Positions 9,719 through 19,374 of a DNA stretch of 64,000 bases are shown piece by piece (position 1 is the stretch's first letter; each line of letters opens with the position of its first letter). The stretch is from NCBI GenBank assembly GCA_025449845.1, contig JANWIP010000029.1:23780-87779 (forward strand). The letters are read 5' to 3'. Origin of the DNA: Solirubrobacteraceae bacterium (lineage in GTDB: Bacteria > Actinomycetota > Thermoleophilia > Solirubrobacterales > Solirubrobacteraceae). The translations under genes and the position numbers were made by a program. The notes beneath the pieces were generated by a model that did no database searches, had not been told where the DNA came from, and was given only the letters and a program-made list of their open reading frames with translations.

Positions 9719-9909
9719 GTTCGGCCAGCCTTCGCATTGGGCTGTTCACTAGTTGCATCATACGTCGGTAGGGGCGTCGAGAAGCCACGTAGACCTATCG
9801 GTCAGGCGAACGTCGCCCTTGACCCTCAGATCCCCTCTACCCGGCAGCCCCGCTCCCGCAACCTTCCGACACCGGGCAGCGCCGCTCGCGCAACTGAGAT
9901 AATCCTTAG

Positions 9910-11427
9910 GTGGGCACGATCGGAGCGCCCGGAGCCGCCGCCAGCGCCGCAGCAGGCGAGCGGCCCCACGCGCGCACAGCAGATAGATCCTGGCAGCTGA
10001 ACGCGACCGCGCTCGTGATCGCCCTGACCGCGCTTGGAGCGATCCTGCGCTTCGCCACGCTGGACGTGCAGAGCATCTGGCTGGACGAGTCGGCGACGAT
10101 GATCCTGGTGCACCGCGGCCTGAGCGGACTGCTCTCCCACCTGCCCGCAAGCGAGTCGGCGCCGCCGCTCTACTACGTGCTGATTTGGGCCTGGACGAAG
10201 GTTTTCGGCGCCGGAGTGCTTGGCTTCCGCTCCTTCTCCGCGCTCGTGGGCACGCTGACGATCCCCGTGATGTACCTGGCCGGACGACGAATCTCCCCTC
10301 GCGTAGGGCTGTGGGCGGCGACCCTTACCGCCATCAACCCAGCCATGTACTACTACTCCCAGGAGGCTCGCGCCTATGCCCTGCTGATCTTCTTCAGCGC
10401 AGCCGCCCTGGTGCTGTGGCAGCGCGCGTTGCAGGAGCCCAGCGCGCGCCGCTTGGCACTGTGGTCGCTGGCCTCGATTCTCGCGCTGCTGACGCACTAC
10501 TTCGCCGTCTTCCTGTTCGTGCCCGAGGCGGTCATACTCGCGCGCCGGCTGGGTTGGCGACGCGTTGCCATCCCGGGCGGTGCGGTCGTGCTGGTCGGCC
10601 TGGCCCTGGTGCCACTCGCGCTGCGCGAGCGCGCCGACGGCAAGTCCAACTGGATCCAGGGCAGTTCGCTGATATCGCGCCTGGCGCAGGTGCCTAAGCA
10701 GTTCCTGATCGGTCTCTATGGGCCGCTTGAGATCTACTCCACGCTGGCGGCGGGCCTGCTCGCAGCGGGGGCGATCGTACTGCTGGTGCGTCGTGGCAAT
10801 GCGCGTGAGAAGCGGCTCGCACGCGATGTCGCGATCGTCATGGTGGTCGCCTTGGCACTGCCAGCGCTGTTAGCCGTGACGCACGCGCTGGACATCTTCA
10901 ATGGGCGCAACGTGATGGCCACCTGGCCCCCCGCGGCCGTGCTGGTCGCCATCGGCCTCGGTATGACGCACGCCAAGCGCGCCGGAGCGTTGCTGGGCGC
11001 TGGCATTTGCGCCATCTTCCTGCTGGTGATCTATGGCATCGACATCACGCCGGGCTATCAACGCGATGACTGGCGCGGCGTGGCCCAGACGCTGCAGGCG
11101 CCCGCGGCGGATCGCGTGATCGTCGCCCCCGAACACGGTTCCTCTCCGTTGTACATCTACATGCCCTCAAGCCAGAACCTCACCACCCCGAGCACCACCA
11201 CACACGAAGTCGCCTTCGTCGCGTTGCGCAGCCAGCACACCGGACACAAGCCATATCCGCCTTCAGTGCCCACCAGCCCGCCGCCCGGCTTTCGCCTGCT
11301 GAGCGTGCACCGAACCGAAGCCTTCGCCGTCGTACGCTTCCGCGCCAGCGGCGAGGCCAAGGTGAGCGTGAGCTCACTGCGACGCATGAGCGGTGAACCC
11401 AAGGCAGACGTTTTTCTTCAGCGCTGA
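9910..11427 (+). CDS. Glycosyltransferase family 39-like integral membrane protein (ArnT/PMT-like)
   Basis: 505 aa; 'IWLDESATMILVHRGLSGLLSHLPASESAPPLYYVLIWAWTKVFG' is the GT39 N-terminal DE loop region; multiple TMs. Confidence 0.85.
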   Translation: MGTIGAPGAAASAAAGERPHARTADRSWQLNATALVIALTALGAILRFATLDVQSIWLDESATMILVHRGLSGLLSHLPASESAPPLYYVLIWAWTKVFGAGVLGFRSFSALVGTLTIPVMYLAGRRISPRVGLWAATLTAINPAMYYYSQEARAYALLIFFSAAALVLWQRALQEPSARRLALWSLASILALLTHYFAVFLFVPEAVILARRLGWRRVAIPGGAVVLVGLALVPLALRERADGKSNWIQGSSLISRLAQVPKQFLIGLYGPLEIYSTLAAGLLAAGAIVLLVRRGNAREKRLARDVAIVMVVALALPALLAVTHALDIFNGRNVMATWPPAAVLVAIGLGMTHAKRAGALLGAGICAIFLLVIYGIDITPGYQRDDWRGVAQTLQAPAADRVIVAPEHGSSPLYIYMPSSQNLTTPSTTTHEVAFVALRSQHTGHKPYPPSVPTSPPPGFRLLSVHRTEAFAVVRFRASGEAKVSVSSLRRMSGEPKADVFLQR

Positions 11428-11445
11428 GGCGAGGGAAGACAGCAC

Positions 11446-12720
11446 CTAACGCAGCGCCGCATAGGCGTCAGCCACAAACTGCTCCTGCGCATCCAGGTAG
11501 GGCCCGAGCCGGAAAGCCTGCGCGCGCTCATGGGCACGCGCCACCCGTGCAGCGGTCTCACCGCCTTCGTCGCGCAGCGTGCGAGCAAGCGCTGCCGCCG
11601 CGGCACGGGCATCGCCGCGGGCGAACAGCAAGGCGTGCTCCTCGTCGTGCATGCCCTCGCCGATGCCGCCTACGTCGGCGGCGACGAGCGGCACACGCGC
11701 GAGTGCACCCTCGATCGTGACGAGTGGAAAGGGCTCTTCCCATAGCGAAGGGACGATCAGTGCATGCGCGCGGGCAAGCGCGGCCGCGGCCTGCTCAGGC
11801 GTCACCTGCCCGCGCCACTCGATCGCGGTGGCAACCCCGAGACGCTCGGCCAGCAGCCGCATCTCGGCGGCATGACCGGAGTCCTCGGGGCCGACCACGA
11901 CCAGCCGTGCGGAAACGGAGTGTTCAGAGCGCAGCAGCGCCAAGGCCTCGATTGCCACCGAGAGGCCCTTGTAGGGAGTGACGCGGCCCAGGAAGACCAG
12001 CTCGGGCTCAGGAGCGGGGTCACGGAGCACCGCCGCATAGAGGTCACCATGGCGCGGCACGGAATGCCCGACGCGCTCCAGCACGGGATTGAGGAAAGGC
12101 GGCGTTTGCACCATGCGCCTGATCGCCTCCGAGTTCCAGGAGATCGCGGCGCTCAACGGCGCCGTCGGGTGCAGACGCAAAGGGGGCAGCGCGTTGAAGG
12201 CTCGGCAGCCGACGGACCACGTCCCACGCGCCAACCCGCGAGACGCGCCGAGAGAGCCTGCCGGCAGCAGTTCGCGCAGGTACTGGTCCGCTGTGAAGAG
12301 CCCCCCGAACCAGTGCTCGCAGACGCGGAACGCCAAGGGCACCCCGCTGTCGGCCAGCACGCGCAGTGCGGCCTGCGGGATCGCGGCGCCGTTCCAGCAA
12401 TAGATCAAGTCGGGCTCCCAGGCCAGCGCGCGGCGCGCGGCGCCCACGGCGCGCAAGGAGGCAAGCGGCGCGCGCAACGCCCCTTGCCAGTCGTGCGTCA
12501 GCCGCGTCAGTTCACGACGTACCGGCTCCGGCCGGGGGGTCTCCTCGGCGCCCCGGGGGGTCCCCTCGCCCCGGGGCGTCTCCTCGGCGCCCGTAGTGTC
12601 GCTGCTAAGCACGAGCACTTCGTGGTGCTGGTGCAGGCGCTCAACCACGCCCGAGCACTCGACCTCGTAGCCGCCGAAGGCAACGGGTGGGTAGAGGGTT
12701 GAGAGCACCAGGATGCGCAT
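11446..12720 (-). CDS. Glycosyltransferase family 4
   Basis: ORF extends to 12756; ATG at 12720 gives 'MRILVLSTLYPPVAFGGYEVECSGVVERL'; 'FLGRVTPYKGLSVAIEAL' and 'PSLWEEPFPLVTIEGAL' motifs. Confidence 0.88.
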   Translation of the reverse strand: MRILVLSTLYPPVAFGGYEVECSGVVERLHQHHEVLVLSSDTTGAEETPRGEGTPRGAEETPRPEPVRRELTRLTHDWQGALRAPLASLRAVGAARRALAWEPDLIYCWNGAAIPQAALRVLADSGVPLAFRVCEHWFGGLFTADQYLRELLPAGSLGASRGLARGTWSVGCRAFNALPPLRLHPTAPLSAAISWNSEAIRRMVQTPPFLNPVLERVGHSVPRHGDLYAAVLRDPAPEPELVFLGRVTPYKGLSVAIEALALLRSEHSVSARLVVVGPEDSGHAAEMRLLAERLGVATAIEWRGQVTPEQAAAALARAHALIVPSLWEEPFPLVTIEGALARVPLVAADVGGIGEGMHDEEHALLFARGDARAAAAALARTLRDEGGETAARVARAHERAQAFRLGPYLDAQEQFVADAYAALR

Positions 12721-12856
12721 GCAGCCTGAAAGGTAGCCGCCGACGCACCAGGGCACTCATCTGTCGACGGCTGTCTGCCGAAAAGATCCAGAGTGGCTGC
12801 CTTCACGCAGCCTTCACATCACCGCTACCAGTGAGCCATATCTTTTGCAAGGAGTT

Positions 12857-13867
12857 GGGATGAGCGCGGAAGAGAACTCGGATCTGACGACTGCCGTGAC
12901 CCGCGCCAGGCGCGCAACTCAGCCGCCCGCGATGCCGCCGGTCAGCCTCAGAGTACGTCTGAGCACCACGCCGTGGTTGCACCGACTGATGCCCGCACCT
13001 CTCGCCATCCGCCGGGCAGAGAGACGAGGGGCAGAGAACTGGGAGCGCTACCCAGACGAACGGCAACGCGCCCGTGCCGCGATGGAGGCGATCGTAGCTG
13101 GCACCGAACGCGCCCATCAGGCGGAGGAGCTCTCGCGGCAATACATGATCGAGAGCGAGGTGCACCGGATGCTGTTCTGGCGGCCGCTGCGCACGGCGAG
13201 GATGGCCGAGAAGTCAGAAGCGCACCTGCACGATGCGCTGGAGGCCGGTCGCGGCGTGCTGCTCAGCTCCTGCCACACCGGTCCGATCTTCCAGACCATG
13301 TCGGTGATCGCGGCACGCGGTCGTGGTGCGTTCTGCGTGGCGGCGCCGTGGTTCTTCGAGCAGCCCAGCCACGATCAGTGGGGGCGGCGACTTGCACGCT
13401 GGTGGCAGGTGGCCCGCGCTCGACGCGAGCACGTGATCCCATCGGTGGGCTCCTATCCCGTGTTGCGCCTGCTGCTCGAGCAACGCGAGCTGGTGTGGCT
13501 GCTGTTCGACATGCCGGGGTCGCGCGAGACGCACTTCCTCGGAAAGCCCATCATGGTCTCCTCCAGCAGCGCCCGGCTCGCAAGCGAAACGCAGGCGCTG
13601 ATCCTGCCACTGCGAAGCAGGCGCGAAGGCCACCGCACGTGGGTGGATGTCGGCGCGCCGCTCGATCCGAGTACCTACGCCGACGTCGAGGATCTGCACG
13701 ATGCCTTGGCGGCGGTGCACGAACGTTGGATTCTGGACTTGCCCGCGACACTCGAGGATCCCCGCCGCCGAGGCGCATGGGAAGAGCGAGCAACCGCAAG
13801 TGGCTGGACGCGGCCGGCCTCTGCGCGCGTCGGCGGCGCCGGCCAACGCAGAGGACTCACGGCATAG
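12857..13867 (+). CDS. LpxL/HtrB-like lysophospholipid acyltransferase superfamily protein (LPLAT), paralogue 1
   Basis: ORF from 12845; 'GRGVLLSSCHTGPIFQTMSV...LVWLLFDMPGSRETHFLGKPIMVSSSSARLASETQALILPL' resembles the LPLAT/LABLAT core. Confidence 0.72.
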   Translation, partial: GMSAEENSDLTTAVTRARRATQPPAMPPVSLRVRLSTTPWLHRLMPAPLAIRRAERRGAENWERYPDERQRARAAMEAIVAGTERAHQAEELSRQYMIESEVHRMLFWRPLRTARMAEKSEAHLHDALEAGRGVLLSSCHTGPIFQTMSVIAARGRGAFCVAAPWFFEQPSHDQWGRRLARWWQVARARREHVIPSVGSYPVLRLLLEQRELVWLLFDMPGSRETHFLGKPIMVSSSSARLASETQALILPLRSRREGHRTWVDVGAPLDPSTYADVEDLHDALAAVHERWILDLPATLEDPRRRGAWEERATASGWTRPASARVGGAGQRRGLTA

Positions 13868-13897
13868 CGTCCCGCTCAGCATCTACGGTGCAGCGCA

Positions 13898-15034
13898 ATG
13901 CGCGTGCTGTTCTTCAACGAGGGCAATCTCGGAACCCACATTCTCGGCCAAGGACAACTCGAGCAGGCACTGCGCATCGGGCTCGCCGACGCTCCAGAGG
14001 TACAAGCGCATTTCGCTGGGCTGACGCCGATGGGACGCCTGGCGCTGGCGGCCGCCGTACGCAGCACAGCGCCGCTGGCCCGCGCGGGACTCGACTTCAG
14101 GACGCTGCGCTGGCACACCGTGCAGGCGGTGCGGGCCCGGCGTGCTCTGCGCGAGGAGCTACGCAGCTGGCCCGCCGACGTGGCGCATGTGCATAGCCAC
14201 TCGATCGCGCTGGCGATGGGTGGGACGATGCGTGCCATGCCTGTGGCGCTGTCGGTGGACGTCACCGTGCGCGATTGGTGGGCGATGCCGGCGTGGCGTC
14301 CACCCCAGCGCTATGCGCCGATGATGATCGAGCCAAGCTGTGTCCTTGAGCGTCGCGCGTTACGCCATGCCGCGGTGGTGCTCGCCTGGACTGAGTGGGC
14401 GCGCAAAGCGGTGCAGCAGAGCGCTCCGGACGCGAACGTCGTGGAGCACCACCCGGGCATCGACCTGACCCGCTATCGCCCGGCGGCACGCCGCGAGCGC
14501 GACCGTCCCCGGGTGCTGTTCGTGGGCGGGCGCTTCGTGGAGAAAGGCGGCGAGGACCTGCTGCACGCGCTCGGCGACAAGTTGGGACACGAGGTAGACC
14601 TCGATCTGGTCACCCCTGTCGAGGTGCCCGCACGCGCAGGCGTGACCGTGCATCGGCTGAAACCCTCCGATCCGAAGCTACTCGAACTGCAACAGCAGGC
14701 CGATCTGTTCTGCCTGCCGACCCACGGCGACGCGGCGCCCTGGGCGGTGCTGGAGGCGATGGCCTGCGGGACGCCGGTCCTGTCCACGCACATCGGGGGC
14801 ATTCCCGACATGCTTGAGCAGGGACAAGCCGGCGTGCTCGTCGCACATGGCGATCGCGCCGCACTCAGCGAGGCCCTGAGCGCACTGCTGGCCAACCCCG
14901 AGCAACGCGCCTCGCTCGCGGCGAGCGCGCGCGAGCGTTGCGAGCAGCACTACGACGCCAGGCAGCAATTCGCCCGCTTGGTTGACCATTTGGCGCAAGC
15001 GCGAGAAGATCGAAGGAATGGCAGACGAGCTTGA
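13898..15034 (+). CDS. Glycosyltransferase family 4
   Basis: 378 aa; 'LFVGGRFVEKGGEDLLHAL' and 'PTHGDAAPWAVLEAMACGTPVLSTHIGGIPDML'. Confidence 0.9.
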   Translation: MRVLFFNEGNLGTHILGQGQLEQALRIGLADAPEVQAHFAGLTPMGRLALAAAVRSTAPLARAGLDFRTLRWHTVQAVRARRALREELRSWPADVAHVHSHSIALAMGGTMRAMPVALSVDVTVRDWWAMPAWRPPQRYAPMMIEPSCVLERRALRHAAVVLAWTEWARKAVQQSAPDANVVEHHPGIDLTRYRPAARRERDRPRVLFVGGRFVEKGGEDLLHALGDKLGHEVDLDLVTPVEVPARAGVTVHRLKPSDPKLLELQQQADLFCLPTHGDAAPWAVLEAMACGTPVLSTHIGGIPDMLEQGQAGVLVAHGDRAALSEALSALLANPEQRASLAASARERCEQHYDARQQFARLVDHLAQAREDRRNGRRA

Positions 15035-15965
15035 GCTGGCGTTAGCGCGGGCCCGTCGCCCGCTGCAACCGCCCCCCTGGCCGTCGGTGCCGCTCGGCGT
15101 GCGCATGCGAACCTCACCATGGCTGCACCGACTGGTCCCCAACCGACTGGCGGTCCGCAGAGCAGAGCGCCGCGGGCGCCAGACATGGGAGCGCTGGCCG
15201 CAGGACCGCGACGGCTTCCGGGAAGCGCTCAAGGCCATCGTGGGCGGGACAGAGCGCGCCGGAGAGGTCGAGCAGCTGACGCGCGACTACCTAGTCGAGA
15301 GCGAGGTGCAGCGAACTCTCTTCTGGCAGCCCTGGGAAACGGTCAATATCGCTGATGACACCAGGGCCATGCTGCGTGAGACCATCGCCAAGGATCGCGG
15401 AGCGCTGCTCAGCTTCTGCCACCAGGGACCGTTCTTTCACTCAGCTTCGATCGGCCCCTCGCTCGGCCGCATGGTCTACGCCGTCGGTGGGCCATGGGTC
15501 TTTGCGCAGCCAACCGCGGACTACTGGGGCCGGCGCGTAGTGCGTCGCCTGGAGGGCCTGCAGGCACAGGATGGGAGGCTGGTGTTCTCGGTCGGCTCCT
15601 TCGGGGTGGTGAAAGCTCTGCTTGAGGAGCGCGAGCTGGTGATATTGCATTTCGACGTGCCCGGCCACCACGAGACGCGCTTCCTGGGCAAGCCGGTGAT
15701 GCTCACGACCGGCAGCGCCAAGCTCGCCATGCTGACCGACGCTCTGGTCGTGCCGATGCGCCTGCGCCGCAAAGGTCACCGCGTGTGGCTCGACGCGCAC
15801 CCGCCGCTGGACCCACGCGAGCACGAGGACATTGAGCAGCTGCACGGGGCCCTGGCCGCGGTGCACGAGCAATGGATTCTGGAGTTGCCCGCGACCTTCG
15901 AGGACCCGCGCCGGACAGGCTTCTGGGAAGGCGCAAATGCCGAGGGTTGGCCGCTGTCAAGCTGA
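15018..15965 (+). CDS. LpxL/HtrB-like LPLAT superfamily protein, paralogue 2
   Basis: ATG at 15018 with upstream GAAGGA, overlapping the preceding GT4 stop; sequence closely related to the 12857-13867 product. Confidence 0.72.
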   Translation: MADELELALARARRPLQPPPWPSVPLGVRMRTSPWLHRLVPNRLAVRRAERRGRQTWERWPQDRDGFREALKAIVGGTERAGEVEQLTRDYLVESEVQRTLFWQPWETVNIADDTRAMLRETIAKDRGALLSFCHQGPFFHSASIGPSLGRMVYAVGGPWVFAQPTADYWGRRVVRRLEGLQAQDGRLVFSVGSFGVVKALLEERELVILHFDVPGHHETRFLGKPVMLTTGSAKLAMLTDALVVPMRLRRKGHRVWLDAHPPLDPREHEDIEQLHGALAAVHEQWILELPATFEDPRRTGFWEGANAEGWPLSS

Positions 15966-15996
15966 ACAGATCAGGCCCCCACGCCTTGTGCCGAGG

Positions 15997-18900
15997 CTAT
16001 TTCTTGTGTTGTGCTCTCCGGGTGTGCTTGGTCTTTCTGTGCTTTTTCTTGGTGGTCTTCTTGGTGCAGCCGGTGACCTGGATCTTGGTGGTCTGTTTGA
16101 CGACGGCGCCGTTTTGCCCGGTGAGGGTGGTGGGCATTGTGAGGTTCTGCCCGCAGAGGTTGCCCTTGGCTTTGGTGGGGATGACGGCGGCGAGGCCGGA
16201 GTGGGGTCCCTCGGGGAGCCGCAGCTCGAAGCTGCTGATTGGTGCGTCAGGGATCGACGCGAACGTACTGCTCGTAATGCTGTGCTTGATATCGATGCTG
16301 CCCACGAGATCAAGCGTGACGCCTTCACCCTGCAACACGACGACGAGGTCGGGGAACGCCGCACCACCATGCGACACCAGGTACGCCGGGCCGGCAACAG
16401 GGTTCGCGAGGACCGGAGTCGTGGCGGTCGCGACCCCGATGTTCGACCCCGCGGGGCAACCCGCCGGGTTCGCGTTGAACACCGCCTCGGGGCATGCCTG
16501 CTGGATCGTCGTCAATCGCGCAGGCAACTGCTTGGGCAAGATCACCGCGACCGAATGGATATTCGCCTGGCTCTGCCCCCCAGGGTACGCTCCCTGCGGG
16601 TAGCCGACCCTCACATCGAGGCTCGCGCCCTGCTTCTTGCTCGTGCCTGCCTGTGTGGAGACCGTGAACGACGGCTTGAACGCGAGGTTCGCGCAGCCAA
16701 CCGCGGTGAATGGGCTGGCGACGTTCACAGCCGCGCCCTGCGCCGCCGTGAGCGTGCCTGTGAGCTGCTGCTGGGCGCAGCTTGTGGGGTTGAAGATGAA
16801 CCCCGGCCTGTCGACCGTCACGTTCACCGTCTTGATACGCAACTGCACCCCATCGACGAACTGCGGCAACGGGTCACTCACAACCGTGACCTGCGCGGTG
16901 TGGGGATCCACCCCAACCGCCGCACGGACGACGATATTCCCGAGGTTGAACGGCCCCGCGACCGCCGGAACCACGATACTCAACCCGAACGGTGCGCCCT
17001 TGTACGGGCCCGTGAGGAACACCTGCCCCGACACCGGAAACGGCTGAGAACCAGCCCCCGCCGTCACAGTCGTATGCCCGATCAGACTCCCCGCACCGCA
17101 GGCGCCCTGCGCGGCCTGCAGCTCGCCGCACAACGGGACACTCTTGAGGATCGCGAGAAGCCCTTGGGGCATCCTCACGCTCACACCCGAGAGATCCTGT
17201 TCACGATCCTGCCGCGAGAACGTCAACGTGAACGCACTGAACGCACCCGCCGACGGCGAGATGGTGCCCCCCGTGAACGCGGGTGCGAACGGCAACCCCG
17301 GACACGCCCCACCCCTACCATCCCAATCCACACCGAACGCGCTCACCGACGTCACGCTCGCTGTCCCAGGCGCACTCCACGGTTCAAGCACCGAACTCGT
17401 GCTCGCGACCCCACACGCCTGAGGGTTCGCCAACGGCGCCCTTGGACCCCCACGGAAATGAAGCCTCAAGTCGCTGAACGGCAACTGCGGCGCCTCTTTG
17501 AACGTCGCCGTCAACCGACCCGTCTGCGGGTCCGCCGCAACCGACCCGGGGATCTTCACGATCACGCCGGCGCCTTCCACTTCGAGGTAGATCCCGAACA
17601 GTTCGCCGTTCACAGCACTCGCCTCCGTGCACGCCGACTGCCCCACACCACCACACCTCGGCGCCGCTAGATACACATGCCCCTGCAACGGCGCGCTTTC
17701 GTTCGGCCCATCAGCCAGCAACGGCGTGAACGCTTCAACCGTCCCGATCGTCGACGCCGCAGGACAATGCCCCTTCGCCACGTGATACACCCCATCGTCA
17801 TACGCGCTGCCGTTACCGCCCGCGTGACCCGCACCCAGTTCCGTCGCTTCGGGATCACCCAGATCCTGGCCCAACGCACCGATACTGCTGCTGCCGATAT
17901 TGATCCCTTCCGGCCCTTCGACCTGACAGCCCACAAGACCCTGCGCCGCCCCGGGAGAAACCGACACACCCGCCGGCAACGACACCGTCGCCGTCTTCAA
18001 CGGCGGCGTCGCCAGTTCATCAAACCCAGACGTCTGCGGGACCTTCACATCCGCCGTATACGCCGAAGGCACATCCGCCTGCGTGCTACCACCTTCACCC
18101 ACGGCACTCGGCGCGAACCCCAGAGTCGGTTCGAAACGCAACTGGTCACACCCCGACAAACCCGAGTACGCCGTCGTTTCACCCGCGACGACGCTCGCGC
18201 TGTTCCACGACGCCAATTCCAACCGGCTCGACAACGCACCCACCGCACAATCCGACGGGTTCGTCAAAAACGCCGGCCCTGCCGGTTCTCCGTTTAACTT
18301 CCCCGGATCCCCGAAGAACGTCAACGCCAACGCCGACGTTTCCAGGATCGACGGGACGCCCGGCGCCGTCACACGCAAATGGTAGCCCTCGGGGCCATGC
18401 ACCACACTCGCATACAGATCCACAGGGAAACCAACAAACGCGAAACCGAACTCCGCCGGGTAACCACGCTCAGGCACCATGTTATACACGGCCGAGACAC
18501 GGAAATTACCCGTGTGCTGGTATTCACCCTGAGCGAAGAGACCGCCCACGACAGCATATGTGCCTACTCGGCTCGCTGCCGGGCACGCTTCGCTTTCCAG
18601 CTCGATCTGGGTGCACCGCGCCGTAGCCAGCGGGTTTCCGACCAGACCGACGGGCAGTTCAGCGACCGCGCTCTTCGCTCCCTCAACCACCGAGAAGTAG
18701 CCTGCGGCGTGAGGCGGCGAGTCGATCATGGGGATGTTGAAGCTCGTCGTCAACTCCCACGGGTGAGCACCACCCCGCACCGACGGCACGCCACCCGCGA
18801 CCACCGCTTCAAGACCGAACTGGCTCACACCGAACAGCGGCGCGAGCGTACTCACCGGGGTATCCAGGCTCGCCGAGGCGACCGTGGGCGCCCCAGCGCC

Positions 18901-19374
18901 GGAGACCGACGCTTCGTCATGCAGCGAGCCCGACACACCCACGGCCGGTGCCGACACGATGATATCCAGGAACGGCGCGTACGCGCCCGCCGCCACCGAT
19001 TCCGCGAACGTGCACGTCACCGAGGTGTTCCCCGCCCCCGGCGTGCAACTCCATTCCGCTCCTTCAGGACCATAACCGCTGATCGGTGTTTCCAATGTCG
19101 TGATACCGGCCGGCAGGGTGTCCGTCACCGTGATCGTGCCACTCGACGCCGCGTCCCCGACATTCGTCACCAGCAGCTGGTAACGGTCGCACTGTCCTTC
19201 GCTTCGACAAGCCGCCGCATCGCCGGGCGAGAACACGCTCGGCTCCGCGACCGTCCGCACCGTCCACCCGACCGCACCCGCCGCCCCGGCCGGCGCAGCC
19301 ACAGAAAGCAGCACGAGCACACCCAACGCCACCACACACGGCAAGACCCGCTTCACATAACCCACCACGATCAC
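15997..19374 (-). CDS. Large secreted protein with DUF11-type repeat domain and Lys-rich C-terminus
   Basis: 1125 aa; signal peptide; 'LVTNVGDAASSGTITVTDTLPAGITTLE...WSCTPGAGNTSVTCTF' is DUF11-like; ends KKTTKKKHRKTKHTRRAQHKK. Confidence 0.75.
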   Translation of the reverse strand: MIVVGYVKRVLPCVVALGVLVLLSVAAPAGAAGAVGWTVRTVAEPSVFSPGDAAACRSEGQCDRYQLLVTNVGDAASSGTITVTDTLPAGITTLETPISGYGPEGAEWSCTPGAGNTSVTCTFAESVAAGAYAPFLDIIVSAPAVGVSGSLHDEASVSGAGAPTVASASLDTPVSTLAPLFGVSQFGLEAVVAGGVPSVRGGAHPWELTTSFNIPMIDSPPHAAGYFSVVEGAKSAVAELPVGLVGNPLATARCTQIELESEACPAASRVGTYAVVGGLFAQGEYQHTGNFRVSAVYNMVPERGYPAEFGFAFVGFPVDLYASVVHGPEGYHLRVTAPGVPSILETSALALTFFGDPGKLNGEPAGPAFLTNPSDCAVGALSSRLELASWNSASVVAGETTAYSGLSGCDQLRFEPTLGFAPSAVGEGGSTQADVPSAYTADVKVPQTSGFDELATPPLKTATVSLPAGVSVSPGAAQGLVGCQVEGPEGINIGSSSIGALGQDLGDPEATELGAGHAGGNGSAYDDGVYHVAKGHCPAASTIGTVEAFTPLLADGPNESAPLQGHVYLAAPRCGGVGQSACTEASAVNGELFGIYLEVEGAGVIVKIPGSVAADPQTGRLTATFKEAPQLPFSDLRLHFRGGPRAPLANPQACGVASTSSVLEPWSAPGTASVTSVSAFGVDWDGRGGACPGLPFAPAFTGGTISPSAGAFSAFTLTFSRQDREQDLSGVSVRMPQGLLAILKSVPLCGELQAAQGACGAGSLIGHTTVTAGAGSQPFPVSGQVFLTGPYKGAPFGLSIVVPAVAGPFNLGNIVVRAAVGVDPHTAQVTVVSDPLPQFVDGVQLRIKTVNVTVDRPGFIFNPTSCAQQQLTGTLTAAQGAAVNVASPFTAVGCANLAFKPSFTVSTQAGTSKKQGASLDVRVGYPQGAYPGGQSQANIHSVAVILPKQLPARLTTIQQACPEAVFNANPAGCPAGSNIGVATATTPVLANPVAGPAYLVSHGGAAFPDLVVVLQGEGVTLDLVGSIDIKHSITSSTFASIPDAPISSFELRLPEGPHSGLAAVIPTKAKGNLCGQNLTMPTTLTGQNGAVVKQTTKIQVTGCTKKTTKKKHRKTKHTRRAQHKK

